A stretch of 64,000 nt of DNA from Rhizobium bangladeshense (GCF_017357245.1 NZ_CP071616.1:221864-285863), one strand, 5' to 3'. Positions 7,512-16,257 are shown, counted from the stretch's first letter. Notes: generated by a model from the sequence alone, not told the origin. Program-made: numbers and translations.

Positions 7512-9646
7512 CCATGGACAAGGAACTGGACAAGCTCTCCCGCCTTGCGCCACCGGCAGCCGATCCGGAGGCACGCTCACGCGCGCTCGCCGCCGCGATG
7601 CGGGCCTTCGACGACGTAGGAAATGATGCTGCCGCAGCCAAAGGAAATGCGAAGGGCCGGCGTCCAAGCTCCATCATCAACTGGATATGGAGCCCTGCCA
7701 TGAACAAGAAATTCCTTGCCGGTTCAGCCCTTGCGACTTTGCTCGTCATTCCCGCCGCCGGTTATCTCACCTTCAAGCTGACCCGCAACCAATTGCCGAT
7801 CGTCGGTCAGGAAGAGATTGCGGCCAGCCGTTCGAAAAATGACGCGCCGAACCAAACCGCCGAACTGGTGCCCCAGGCGGTTGGACCGGTTACAGTCGCG
7901 CCTCCAGTTCCACCGACAAGGCCAGAAATAAGCGAGCCTGTCGAGAAACCTGCCGCCGATAGCGCGCAGGTGTTGCAGGACAGCGAGCAGCGTGCCCCGG
8001 CGAGATCGGCTGAGTCGCCGTTATCCAATTTCAGCTCCGATGAGATATCGGCTCTCCTGAATAAATCGGACGGGTCCGCCAGACGGGCCAAACGCGCTGC
8101 ACCGACCGCTCCCGGTATGGTGGCTCAAGGGCAGCTGTTGGCCGAACCGATGGCTGTCGCGCCCTCGCCTGTTCCGCCAGCAGATGGGCGCGCGCAGATT
8201 CAGCTCGATCCTGATCGCGAGCGGTTTGCCAATGCCGCGGCAAATCCGATCAAGAGCGTGGCGACCGATCCGGTTTCGACCTTCTCGGCCGATGTCGACA
8301 GCGCCTCCTATTCCTTCGTCCGCCGGTCGTTGACGGGCGGGGCGATACCCGATCCGCAATCGGTTCGCGTCGAGGAGATGATCAACTATTTCCCCTACGA
8401 TTGGCCGCGTCCCGACAATGCCGGTCAGCCCTTCAAGGCGACCGTAACGGTGATGCCGACGCCGTGGAACCACGACACGCAATTGATGCACGTGGCGATC
8501 AAGGGTTATGACATCGCGCCGGCGACCGCGCCGCATGCCAATCTGGTCTTCCTGATCGACGTCTCGGGCTCGATGGATGAGCCGGACAAGCTGCCGCTTC
8601 TGAAGAGCGCTTTCCGCCTCCTGGTCAACAGGCTAAAACCCGACGACACCGTCTCGATCGTCACCTATGCCGGTAATGCCGGCACGGTGCTTGAGCCGAC
8701 TCGGGTGGCGGAGAAATCGAAGATCCTCGCGGCGATCGACAGGCTGGAGGCTGGAGGCTCGACCGGTGGCGCCGAAGGTATCGAGGCGGCCTACGAGCTC
8801 GCCAAACAGGCCTTCGTCAAGGACGGCGTCAATCGGGTGATGCTGGCGACGGACGGCGATTTCAATGTCGGCCCTTCGAGCGACGAGGATCTGAGGCGTA
8901 TCATCGAAGAAAAGCGCAAGGACGGCATCTTCCTGACCGTTTTGGGCTTCGGGCGGGGCAATCTCAACGATTCCCTGATGCAGACGCTTGCGCAGAACGG
9001 CAACGGCAGCGCCGCTTACATCAACACCCTGTCAGAAGCGCAAAAGACGCTGGTCGAAGAGGCGGGATCGACGCTGTTTCCGATCGCCAAGGACGTCAAG
9101 TTCCAGGTGGAGTTCAATCCTCAGCGCATTGCCGAATACCGGCTGATCGGTTATGAAACCCGCGCCCTCAACCGCGAGGACTTCAACAATGACCGTGTCG
9201 ACGCAGGCGATATCGGCTCCGGCCACAGCGTCACGGCAATCTACGAGATCACACCCAAGGGAAGCCCGGCGGTGATGAACGACGATCTGCGTTACGGCGC
9301 GGCAGGGAGGGCGCCGACCACGACGTCTGACAATTCGCACCAAGGCGAGATCGCCTTCGTCAAGATGCGCTACAAGCGGCCGGGCGAGGACAAGAGCGCT
9401 CTCATCACAACGCCCGTCGGCGATGGCAATGCAGTCGCCAGCGTCGATGCCGCGCCGCAGGATGTCCGCTTCTCGGTGGCGGTCGCCGCCTTCGGCCAGA
9501 AACTGAGCCGCCTCCCCGCCCTCGACACCTATTCCTATCAGGCGGTCGCCGACCTCGCCGCAGCATCGCGGGGGGCGGATCCCTTCGGCTACAGGTCGGA
9601 CTTCCTTGGTCTCATCAGACTGGCTGACAGCCTCAGTCAACGATAA
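7508..9646 (+). CDS. Membrane-anchored von Willebrand factor A protein (YfbK-like)
   Basis: 712 aa, start chosen at the ATG overlapping the sigma-factor stop. About 68 cytoplasmic residues precede a single hydrophobic segment (about 69-88, FLAGSALATLLVIPAAGY). A Pro/Ala-rich linker follows, then the N-terminal vWF-associated domain (FSADVDSASYSFVRR, about 258), a VWA domain with MIDAS motif DVSGSMD at about 351, and a C-terminal DUF3520-like region. The order matches the YfbK family. The short charged N-terminus plus one membrane helix, coupled to an ECF sigma gene, resembles an anti-sigma factor layout; that role is inference. The MIDAS suggests metal-dependent binding of a periplasmic ligand. 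Confidence 0.9.
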   Translation: MTMDKELDKLSRLAPPAADPEARSRALAAAMRAFDDVGNDAAAAKGNAKGRRPSSIINWIWSPAMNKKFLAGSALATLLVIPAAGYLTFKLTRNQLPIVGQEEIAASRSKNDAPNQTAELVPQAVGPVTVAPPVPPTRPEISEPVEKPAADSAQVLQDSEQRAPARSAESPLSNFSSDEISALLNKSDGSARRAKRAAPTAPGMVAQGQLLAEPMAVAPSPVPPADGRAQIQLDPDRERFANAAANPIKSVATDPVSTFSADVDSASYSFVRRSLTGGAIPDPQSVRVEEMINYFPYDWPRPDNAGQPFKATVTVMPTPWNHDTQLMHVAIKGYDIAPATAPHANLVFLIDVSGSMDEPDKLPLLKSAFRLLVNRLKPDDTVSIVTYAGNAGTVLEPTRVAEKSKILAAIDRLEAGGSTGGAEGIEAAYELAKQAFVKDGVNRVMLATDGDFNVGPSSDEDLRRIIEEKRKDGIFLTVLGFGRGNLNDSLMQTLAQNGNGSAAYINTLSEAQKTLVEEAGSTLFPIAKDVKFQVEFNPQRIAEYRLIGYETRALNREDFNNDRVDAGDIGSGHSVTAIYEITPKGSPAVMNDDLRYGAAGRAPTTTSDNSHQGEIAFVKMRYKRPGEDKSALITTPVGDGNAVASVDAAPQDVRFSVAVAAFGQKLSRLPALDTYSYQAVADLAAASRGADPFGYRSDFLGLIRLADSLSQR

Positions 9647-9755
9647 GAGAGGGCACGGCGAAAGCGGCCCCTGAATATGCGGCATCGGAAGTCAAGTAAG
9701 TTTCACCGCGAACACCAGTGTAAGCTGCTTGCCAGAGACTGGAGGAGTTATCTGC

Positions 9756-10520
9756 ATGAAGAACCTGTTTGATCTTACCGGACGGCTTGCCCTGATCACC
9801 GGCTCGAGCCAGGGGATAGGCTACGCCCTCGCAGAAGGGCTAGCGCAGCACGGCGCCGAAGTCATCATCAACGGCCGGACCCCCGAAACTGTCGGGCGCG
9901 CGATCGAAAGCCTCAAGGCTCAAGGTCTGTCCGCTCATGCGGCTATCTTCGACGTCACCAGCAGGGACGCCGCTAAAGAGGGCATAGACGCGATCGAAGC
10001 TGATATCGGGCCGCTCGACATTCTGATCAACAATGCCGGCATGCAGTTTCGTACCCCGCTCGAAGACTTCCCGGCGGACAAATGGGAACTGTTGCTGACC
10101 ACCAATATTTCGAGCGTGTTTTATGTCGGGCAGGCCGCAGCCAAGGCGATGATCGCGCGCGGCCAGGGCAAGATCATCAACATCGCTTCCGTTCAAAGCG
10201 AGCTCGCCCGTCCCGGAATCGCGCCCTACACCGCGACCAAGGGCGCAGTGCGCAACCTGACGCGCGGCATGTGTGCCGATTGGGCCAAGCACGGCCTGCA
10301 GATCAACGCGATTGCGCCCGGCTATTTCAAGACGCCGCTTAACCAGGCGCTCGTCGACAATCCGGAATTCTCATCCTGGCTGGAAAAGCGCACACCGGCT
10401 GGGCGCTGGGGCAACGTCGAGGAACTGGTCGGCGCGGCCGTTTTCCTCTCGGGCTCCGGCTCGTCCTTTATCAACGGTCACACGCTTTATGTCGATGGCG
10501 GCATCACGACATGCCTCTGA
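9756..10520 (+). CDS. SDR family oxidoreductase, gluconate 5-dehydrogenase-like
   Basis: 254-aa classical short-chain dehydrogenase. The start at the ATG at 9756 is set by GGAGGAG at 9741-9747; a TTG at 9729 in the same frame is rejected. Cofactor motif TGSSQGIG (about 17-24), NNAG, catalytic Ser in IASVQSE and YTATK with the active Tyr and Lys are present, and the C-terminus is the usual NGHTLYVDGGI. Overall it resembles gluconate 5-dehydrogenase/IdnO-type enzymes that interconvert keto-sugar acids with NAD(P)H. It stands alone between the VWA gene and the convergent mctP, so there is no operon context to confirm the substrate. Confidence 0.88.
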   Translation: MKNLFDLTGRLALITGSSQGIGYALAEGLAQHGAEVIINGRTPETVGRAIESLKAQGLSAHAAIFDVTSRDAAKEGIDAIEADIGPLDILINNAGMQFRTPLEDFPADKWELLLTTNISSVFYVGQAAAKAMIARGQGKIINIASVQSELARPGIAPYTATKGAVRNLTRGMCADWAKHGLQINAIAPGYFKTPLNQALVDNPEFSSWLEKRTPAGRWGNVEELVGAAVFLSGSGSSFINGHTLYVDGGITTCL

Positions 10521-10768
10521 TATAGGCGCCACGACGCGCTGTTTCAGCTCTTGGGGAAGCTCAATATCGGCGGAGCGGTGACATCGAAGCCCATATCACT
10601 GCCGGCCGCTGCGGCACAGCCATGCTCAAGCCGTGGTCTCACCCCGCCCTCGATGATTGCAAAGGTGGGCAAGTCTTTCCAGTCAAATGGCAACGAGGCA
10701 TTGGCTGGCGACCGGGAAGATTTCTGATCGGCTGCTCCTTCATCAGCTTCTGCCGAAGTACAAAGTGA

Positions 10769-10794
10769 CGAAGGGCAGCGTCTGCTGCCCTTCG
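10769..10794. terminator. Perfect 11-bp stem-loop between convergent genes
   Basis: CGAAGGGCAGC and GCTGCCCTTCG pair perfectly around a 4-base loop. It lies 10 bases beyond the mctP stop, on the minus-strand exit side, and 249 bases past the SDR gene, so it most likely ends the mctP transcript. A clear T-run is missing on either strand, so intrinsic termination may be weak. The rest of 10521-10803 shows no gene. Confidence 0.6.
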
Positions 10795-10803
10795 CATTTC
10801 CTG

Positions 10804-12279
10804 TCATGCTCGAGCTGTGGCCCGGGCGGGAAGCAGGGCGTTGACCACGACTGCAACCGCGATGTTTGCCGCCAGCGCCAGCAGGCCGGTATAGACGGTG
10901 AAGGGTTCGCCGCCGAGGCTGATCAGATGCAGCGGCTTCCAGCCGGCATCCCAGACCAGGAAAGTGCCGCCGCAGAAGCCGACGAACCAGCCGGCAAGCA
11001 GGCCGGGTGCTCGGAACCAGTTGGTATAGAGGCCGAAGACGAGCGCCGGGAGCGTCTGCAGGATCCAGATGCCGCCGAGCAGCTGCAGGTCGAGTGCGAA
11101 CTGCGTCGGCAGGAAGAGGATGACAAGCAGCGCGCCGACCTTGACGACGAGCGACGTCACCTTCGCGACCTTGGCCTCACCCGCATCGCTGACTCTGGGA
11201 TCGACATAGGCTTTCCAGAAATTGCGGGTGAAGAGGTTGGCCGCGCCAATGCTCATCACCGCCGCCGGCACCAGCGCGCCAATCGCGATCGCCGCAAAGG
11301 CGAAGCCGGAGAACCAGCCCGAAAAGAGCGTCTTGAACAGGGTGGGAACGACGTCATTGGCGCTGTCGAGCTTCAGGTTGGCGGCGTGCCCCATATAGCC
11401 GAGCAGAGCCAGAAGGCCGAGCAGCAGCGTATAGGCCGGGAGCATGATAGCATTCTTGCGGATCGTCTTGTCGCTGTTCGAGGCAAAGATGCCCGTCAGC
11501 GTATGCGGATACATGAAGGCCGCCAGCGCCGAGCCGAGAGCGAGCGTGGCATAGGCGACGTATTGATTGCCGCCGAGCAGCAGATTGCCCGAACCCTTGG
11601 CCTGGAAAGCTGCGTCCGCCGAGGCGAAGACATTGGCGTAGCCGCCGAGCTTCGACGGGATCAGCGCGACGGCGGCGATCACCACGATATAGATCATGAT
11701 GTCCTTGACGAAGGCGATCAAGGCGGGCGCGCGCAAGCCTGCCGAGTAGGTATAGAGCGCCAGCACGATGAAGGCGATCGCAAGCGGCAGTTCGCCATGC
11801 AGCCCGAGCGCCTTCAAGACCGCCGTCATGCCGACGAGCTGCAGGGCGATGTAGGGCATGGTGGCGATCACGCCAGTCGCCGCGACGGCGAGTTCAAGAC
11901 CGCGCGATCCGTATTGGCCATGCACGACGTCGGCTGCCGTCACATAGCCGAAATCCTTCGCGCGTTTCCACAGGACCGGCATGACCATGAAGACGAAGGG
12001 ATAGACGACGATCGTATAGGGCAGCGCGAAGAAGCCGTAGGCGCCGACCGTGTAGACCAGCGCGGGGACGGCGATCACGGTATAGGCGGTGTAGAAATCG
12101 CCGCCAACAAGGAACCAGGTGATCCAGGTGCCGAAGCTGCGTCCGCCGAGGCCCCATTCGTCGATATGGGCTAGCGTCTCGGGCTTGCGCCAGCGGCTGG
12201 CGACGAAACCCATGACGGTGACGAGGGCGAAAAAGAAGATAAAGACGGCAAGCGCCGTGCCGTTGATGTCAGTCGTCAT
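10804..12279 (-). CDS. mctP: Monocarboxylate permease MctP, sodium:solute symporter family
   Basis: 491-aa SSSF transporter with about 13 hydrophobic segments; motifs include WGLGGRSFGTWITWFLVGG near the N-terminus and GALVPAAVMSIGAANLFTRN near residue 340. The closest known function is Rhizobium leguminosarum MctP, the inner-membrane permease for pyruvate, lactate, propionate, acetate and alanine. The identification rests on the sequence and the adjacent two-component genes, which match the known mctSR arrangement. Its ATG overlaps the end of the DUF3311 gene by 11 bases with GGAG upstream, so the two are coupled. Expression is probably induced by the MctSR pair encoded upstream on the same strand. 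Confidence 0.92.
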   Translation of the reverse strand: MTTDINGTALAVFIFFFALVTVMGFVASRWRKPETLAHIDEWGLGGRSFGTWITWFLVGGDFYTAYTVIAVPALVYTVGAYGFFALPYTIVVYPFVFMVMPVLWKRAKDFGYVTAADVVHGQYGSRGLELAVAATGVIATMPYIALQLVGMTAVLKALGLHGELPLAIAFIVLALYTYSAGLRAPALIAFVKDIMIYIVVIAAVALIPSKLGGYANVFASADAAFQAKGSGNLLLGGNQYVAYATLALGSALAAFMYPHTLTGIFASNSDKTIRKNAIMLPAYTLLLGLLALLGYMGHAANLKLDSANDVVPTLFKTLFSGWFSGFAFAAIAIGALVPAAVMSIGAANLFTRNFWKAYVDPRVSDAGEAKVAKVTSLVVKVGALLVILFLPTQFALDLQLLGGIWILQTLPALVFGLYTNWFRAPGLLAGWFVGFCGGTFLVWDAGWKPLHLISLGGEPFTVYTGLLALAANIAVAVVVNALLPARATARA

Positions 12280-12466
12280 GGCGAACGCTCCGATAGGCGA
12301 TCCAGGTCAGCGTCGCGGTGATCGGCACCCAGAGAAGCTGATACCAGTAGAAGAAGGGAAAGCCGAAAAGCGTCGGCTCCCGGAGATTGTAGAATGGAGG
12401 CCATAGCAGCCCTATGTACGGGATGATCAGCAGCCAGAGCGCTGCCTTGCTTTGTGGTTTTTCCAT
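12269..12466 (-). CDS. DUF3311 small membrane protein
   Basis: 65-aa protein with two hydrophobic segments (about 9-25 and 40-60) and the family-typical stretch LLWPPFYNLREPTLFGFPFFYWYQ. DUF3311 proteins are commonly encoded directly upstream of sodium:solute symporters and are thought to be a small accessory subunit. Here it overlaps mctP by 11 bases and is preceded by GAAAGG 7 bases before its ATG. It is likely co-translated with and bound to MctP; the exact role is unknown. Confidence 0.88.
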   Translation of the reverse strand: MEKPQSKAALWLLIIPYIGLLWPPFYNLREPTLFGFPFFYWYQLLWVPITATLTWIAYRSVRHDD

Positions 12467-12478
12467 GTCGGGTACCTT

Positions 12479-12610
12479 TCAGACGCCGCGGGCGGCGGTC
12501 GCCATGTTCCAGTTGTCGGCGTGGAAGGCAGGTCTGTCAGCCGCAGGCCGCGGCGAGCCCGGCTCGGATCGCTCGACCTTTCCAGCCGATCGAAAGCTGA
12601 TGTAACGCAT
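12479..12610 (-). CDS. 43-codon ORF heading the mctP transcript
   Basis: An ATG at 12610 has a very strong ribosome site (GGGAGGAA, about 6 bases upstream). It opens a 43-codon frame that starts MRYISFRSAGKVERSE and stops 12 bases before the DUF3311 start, inside that gene's Shine-Dalgarno neighbourhood. The product is polar, Pro/Ala-rich, without a membrane segment, and I recognise no family. The strong ribosome site and tight spacing suggest a translated leader or small protein coupled to DUF3311-mctP. It could instead be a chance frame in a 5' leader. Confidence 0.5.
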   Translation of the reverse strand: MRYISFRSAGKVERSEPGSPRPAADRPAFHADNWNMATAARGV

Positions 12611-12708
12611 GTGAATTCCTCCCAACGACTGACACTCGGTCAGCCGCGGAGGGAGTCCTATGGCGTCGGTTTTGTCGTCACAAGATGGCGCGGGGCGGAA
12701 ATGCCGGG

Positions 12709-12730
12709 GCCTACCCAGAAGTGGGTAGGC
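12709..12730. other. 9-bp perfect hairpin at the mctR stop codon
   Basis: GCCTACCCA and TGGGTAGGC pair around GAAG; the arm contains the mctR TAG stop (12711-12713). There is no T-run, so it is not a standard terminator. It may limit readthrough from mctSR into mctP or stabilise the 3' end. Confidence 0.5.
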
Positions 12731-13382
12731 GCGGGTTTCCGCTGACTTTCGAGGCGATACCGTGATCGAGCGCATAACGGATGAGGCCGGCCGTGGTGGC
12801 GATGCCGAGCTTCTTCTTGAGGTTCTTGCGGTGCGTTTCCGCCGTCGCGGAGGTTATTCCAAGCGCTTCGGCGATCTCCCTGTTGCTCCTGCCGGCAACG
12901 ATCAGCTCGAGAATGTCACGCTCACGTGGCGTCAGGGGGTCACTCCCCTCCTCCGCGCGTTCGCCCATCAGCGCGTCGAACACGCCCGAGGAGAAATAGG
13001 TGCCCCCGGCCGCCACGGTGTCGATGGCCGAGACGATCTCGTCGGTAGAAACGTCTTTGAGCACGTAACCGGCGGCGCCATGCATGACCGAGGAAGAGAT
13101 ATATTCGCGGCTGTCATGCATGGAGAGCATCACGACACGCGCTTGAGGAAGCTCGTTCCTGAACAGTTCGATCGCATCGATGCCGCTGAGTTTCGGCATG
13201 TTGATGTCCATCAGTACCACCTGCGGCTGGACCTGCCGGGCGATGTCGAGGCCCGTTTGGGCGAGCCCGGCGGTGCCGGCGACTTCGATATGGTCGAATG
13301 TTTCGAGCACCGCCTTCAATCCGTCCAGCACCAGCGGATGATTGTCGATCAGGAGAACCCTGATTTTCGGCCGTTCGCTCAT
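12711..13382 (-). CDS. mctR: MctR, NarL/LuxR-type response regulator
   Basis: 223-aa response regulator. The receiver domain (about 1-125) has the phosphoacceptor Asp in VVLMDINMPK, and the C-terminal GerE helix-turn-helix (about 150-210) carries LTPRERDILELIVAGRSNREIAEAL. It is cytoplasmic and binds DNA when phosphorylated. It overlaps the sensor kinase stop by 4 bases (ATGA). Position immediately upstream of the mctP unit matches the known rhizobial MctSR system that activates mctP in response to monocarboxylates. The symbol rests on this context. Confidence 0.88.
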   Translation of the reverse strand: MSERPKIRVLLIDNHPLVLDGLKAVLETFDHIEVAGTAGLAQTGLDIARQVQPQVVLMDINMPKLSGIDAIELFRNELPQARVVMLSMHDSREYISSSVMHGAAGYVLKDVSTDEIVSAIDTVAAGGTYFSSGVFDALMGERAEEGSDPLTPRERDILELIVAGRSNREIAEALGITSATAETHRKNLKKKLGIATTAGLIRYALDHGIASKVSGNPRLPTSG

Positions 13383-14764
13383 GCGGCTTCCGCCTGCTTG
13401 CCGGCGGGCAGATTGGCCGACCTCGGCATCATTGCCGTCAGCGTCGTGCCGGACTCGCTGCTGTTGATGAGCAGCAGGCCCCGGAAATGGGCCATGCGTT
13501 CCTGCATGTTGCGCAGTCCGAGACCTGTTCCGCCGGATGCGCCGCCCTTGCTGCCGTCGAAGCCGGTGCCGTTGTCGGAAATCGTCAAGCGGGCGCGGCC
13601 GCCGTCGCTCCAGAGCTTGACTGAAAGCTTTGAGGCGCCCGAGTGCCGCTCGACATTGTTGAAGGCTTCCTGTGCGACGCGATAGAGGGCGGTGTTGGCT
13701 TCGGCTTTCAGCGTGCCGGTAAAGCCCGAGGCGTCGATCGTCGTCTCGATTCCCGTCCGTTCGGCAAAGTGATGACAGAGCGCCTCCAGCGCGGCCGTCA
13801 GGCCGAGATCGTCGAGCACGCGGGGCCGCAGGTCGTGCGACAGCCGCCGGATTTCCTTGATGGCGCCGTTCAGCGCCTCGACGCCACGGTCGATGGTCAG
13901 CGCTGCATCCTCGACATTGGTCCTGACCTTGCGGCCGGCGAGATCCATCGCATAGCGCACCCCGAGAAGATTCTGGGAAATGCCGTCATGCAGCTCGCGT
14001 GCAAGCCGCGAGCGCTCTTCCTCCTGGGTGTCGATGACCCGCTGCGTCAGCTCCTTCAGCCGGCTGTCGGCCATGCGGCGTTCGTGGAAAGTCAAAAGCA
14101 TGCAGGTCGTGAAGACGACGAGCACCGAGGGCACTGCAATCAGCGCGACGATCACGAAGGTTCGTCTGATGTTGGCGCGCATCACGGTGTTGGCGGCCGC
14201 GCTCTGAGCAAAGACGTCGTCGAGATAGACGCCCGTGCCTACCACCCAGTGCCATTTGTCGAGGCTGACGACGAAGGAGAGCTTGTCGGCGATCTGTCCC
14301 GTGGAAGGTTTCTGCCATTTGTATTGATGCAGGCCGCCGCCCGCCTTTGCCGTGGAGATCAGCTCGGCAATAACCTTGTCGCCGTCAGGATCGGTAAGAT
14401 CCAGCCAATTTTGCCCGTGCCGGAAACTCTGGCGCGGATGGACGATATTGTTGCCGTCATAATCGTAGACGAAGAAATAGCCGTCCCTGCCATAGTCGAG
14501 CGAGGTTAGAATCTCAGCCACCTGCTGCTTGGCGGCTTCGTCGTCGGGACCGGCCCTGTCATAGATCGCCTGGATGGCGGACAAGGCAAGATTGGTCAGG
14601 TTGAGGATCTCGGTTTCCTTGGCCTTCAGCATGTTCTGCTCGAACGTGTCGATGCTGTTCTTGGCGAGATTTGCCGATTGCCAGGTGATGAAGGTGGTGA
14701 TCGCGAGGATCGAAATCACGAGCGGGACGATCGCCAATGCGATGATCTGGTGTCGTAAGGTCAA
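13379..14764 (-). CDS. mctS: MctS, sensor histidine kinase with periplasmic Cache domain
   Basis: 461 aa from a TTG at 14764, selected because GGGAGGAA lies 6 bases upstream; an in-frame ATG at 14815 lacks a good ribosome site. It has a first membrane helix (about 6-28), a periplasmic single-Cache sensor domain (about 60-180; GRDGYFFVYDYDGNNIVHP is characteristic), and a second helix (about 193-215). A HisKA_3 dimerisation domain with the phospho-His in ARELHDGISQNLLG and an HATPase domain with SDNGTGFD and GTGLGLRNM follow. It probably senses extracellular monocarboxylates and phosphorylates MctR. An odd point is the unusual TTG start. Confidence 0.88.
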   Translation of the reverse strand: MTLRHQIIALAIVPLVISILAITTFITWQSANLAKNSIDTFEQNMLKAKETEILNLTNLALSAIQAIYDRAGPDDEAAKQQVAEILTSLDYGRDGYFFVYDYDGNNIVHPRQSFRHGQNWLDLTDPDGDKVIAELISTAKAGGGLHQYKWQKPSTGQIADKLSFVVSLDKWHWVVGTGVYLDDVFAQSAAANTVMRANIRRTFVIVALIAVPSVLVVFTTCMLLTFHERRMADSRLKELTQRVIDTQEEERSRLARELHDGISQNLLGVRYAMDLAGRKVRTNVEDAALTIDRGVEALNGAIKEIRRLSHDLRPRVLDDLGLTAALEALCHHFAERTGIETTIDASGFTGTLKAEANTALYRVAQEAFNNVERHSGASKLSVKLWSDGGRARLTISDNGTGFDGSKGGASGGTGLGLRNMQERMAHFRGLLLINSSESGTTLTAMMPRSANLPAGKQAEAA

Positions 14765-14850
14765 AGATCGTTCCTCCCGAAATTGCCCTCCGGGATTATG
14801 CCCTTTGTCCGACATGAGTCCAGCAGCTTGCCGGCTAAACAAGGTGATGG

Positions 14851-15327
14851 CTATTCCAGGGGCACGAACAGGCCGAGCTTGACGTCTCGCAGCACCACAT
14901 TGGTGTGCATGCGGCGGATCTGCGGATTCTCAGCCATGATCAGGGCGGCGATGTCGTCATAATGCTCGACGTCGCGGGCGGTCACGATCGCGATCAGATC
15001 GACCGCGCCTGTGACGTAATAGACCTGCTGGATATGATCCTGTTTTTCCGCCCAGACGCGGAACTTCGCCAAGGCGTCGTAATTATCCCGCTCGATCTCC
15101 ATTCCGACGATGAACACCATCGAGGTCCCCGTCGCCTTTCGGTCGACGATGGCGACCTCCGCCTTGATGACGCCCTCCTCCCGCAGGCGCTTCAACCGCC
15201 GCTGCACGGCCGAGACCGACAACCCCACCCGTTCGGCGATCGTTTCGGCCTTCAGCTGGCAGTCGCGCTGAACGATATCGAGAATGTCACGATCAAAACG
15301 ATCCAGCTGTTCCATTGTCCAGTCCAT
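14851..15327 (-). CDS. Lrp/AsnC family transcriptional regulator
   Basis: 158-aa regulator with an N-terminal winged helix-turn-helix (LDRFDRDILDIVQRDC, IAERVGLSVSAVQRRLKRLREEG) and a C-terminal RAM ligand domain (about 75-150) with AVDLIAIVTARDVEHYD. Such proteins form octamers that sense amino acids. It is divergent from the amino acid ABC operon starting at 15478, with a 150-base shared control region holding an inverted repeat, so it very likely regulates that operon in response to an imported amino acid. It is close to, but transcribed independently from, mctS. Either of two nearby in-frame ATG codons (15327, 15315) could be used. Confidence 0.92.
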   Translation of the reverse strand: MDWTMEQLDRFDRDILDIVQRDCQLKAETIAERVGLSVSAVQRRLKRLREEGVIKAEVAIVDRKATGTSMVFIVGMEIERDNYDALAKFRVWAEKQDHIQQVYYVTGAVDLIAIVTARDVEHYDDIAALIMAENPQIRRMHTNVVLRDVKLGLFVPLE

Positions 15328-15412
15328 TCCGGCGTTTCGCGGCTCATGCGTTCCGCCTGATTTGCCGCGTGAGAAAGATTATTTTGCACATTAAATGCAG
15401 AAGAGGCAGAAA

Positions 15413-15433
15413 TTGCGCGAAAAAACCGCGCAA
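15413..15433. promoter_or_regulatory. Inverted repeat in the Lrp/ABC intergenic region
   Basis: TTGCGCG and CGCGCAA form perfect 7-bp arms separated by AAAAAAC. It lies 45 bases before the ABC ATPase start and 86 bases from the Lrp start, in an otherwise AT-rich divergent promoter region. The A-tract between arms fits the bent sites preferred by Lrp/AsnC proteins. A second partial dyad (TGCA at 15385-15388 and again near 15396) lies just upstream. The role as Lrp operator is inferred. Confidence 0.5.
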
Positions 15434-15477
15434 CTTTATCATTATTCTTCGCAAATTCAGCTCAGCCGGACCCATGC

Positions 15478-16257
15478 ATGTCGGATCACCCTATACCTGC
15501 TCTTCGCGTCGAAGATCTTCATAAAAGCTTCGGCTCCCAACAGGTTCTCAAGGGGATTTCGGTCGAGGCCCACAAGTCTGACGTCATCTCCATTATCGGC
15601 TCATCCGGTTCTGGCAAGAGCACCTTCCTCAGATGCATCAATTTTCTGGAAACGCCGGATCGTGGCCGCATCATCGTGAGCGGCGAGGAGGTCGCCCTGA
15701 AGACCGGCCGCGGCGAACGGCTGCAACCGCGCAGCTGGCGGCAGATCGAGCGGCTGCGAACCGGCCTCGGCATGGTCTTTCAGAGCTTCAATCTCTGGGC
15801 TCATCGCACTGTCCTGGAAAATGTCATCGAGGCGCCGGTGCATGTCATGGGCGTTTCTAGGCGCGAGGCCATCGAAAAGGCGGAAGCTCTGCTCCACAAG
15901 GTCGGGCTCTTCGACAAGCGCGACGTCTATCCCGCCTTCCTCTCCGGAGGCCAGCAGCAGCGCGCGGCGATCGCAAGAGCGCTCTGCGTCGATCCCGCTG
16001 TCATGCTGTTCGATGAGCCGACATCGGCACTCGATCCCGAACTGGTTGGCGAGGTGCTGAAAGTCATCCGCGATCTGGCGGAAGAGGGCCGGACCATGCT
16101 GATCGTCACGCATGAAATGCGTTTCGCCCGCGATGTCTCGAGCCGCGTCCTCTTCCTGCACCGGGGACGGGTCGAGGAGGAAGGCCCGCCCGAGCAAGTC
16201 TTCGGGGCGCCTGTCAGCGCCCGCTGCCGGGAATTCACTCGTCTCAGCGCCCACTGA
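15478..16257 (+). CDS. Polar amino acid ABC transporter ATPase
   Basis: 259-aa ATPase of the HisP/OccP/ArtP class. It has Walker A GSSGSGKST (about 42), Q-loop GMVFQSFNLWAHRTVLENV, signature LSGGQQQRAAIARAL, Walker B VMLFDEPTSALDPEL and H-loop VTHEM. The LWAHRTVLENVIEAPVHV sequence is typical of the histidine/octopine subgroup. It is the first gene of a five-gene operon with a solute-binding protein, two permeases and a homocysteine methyltransferase. The upstream Shine-Dalgarno is weak, and a second ATG 5 bases earlier is out of frame. Confidence 0.92.
   Translation: MSDHPIPALRVEDLHKSFGSQQVLKGISVEAHKSDVISIIGSSGSGKSTFLRCINFLETPDRGRIIVSGEEVALKTGRGERLQPRSWRQIERLRTGLGMVFQSFNLWAHRTVLENVIEAPVHVMGVSRREAIEKAEALLHKVGLFDKRDVYPAFLSGGQQQRAAIARALCVDPAVMLFDEPTSALDPELVGEVLKVIRDLAEEGRTMLIVTHEMRFARDVSSRVLFLHRGRVEEEGPPEQVFGAPVSARCREFTRLSAH

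Noticed and set aside
10657..12174. Long plus-strand frame (505 codons) across mctP
   Set aside because: It is the antisense shadow of mctP, rich in Arg/Asp/His with no domain and no ribosome site.
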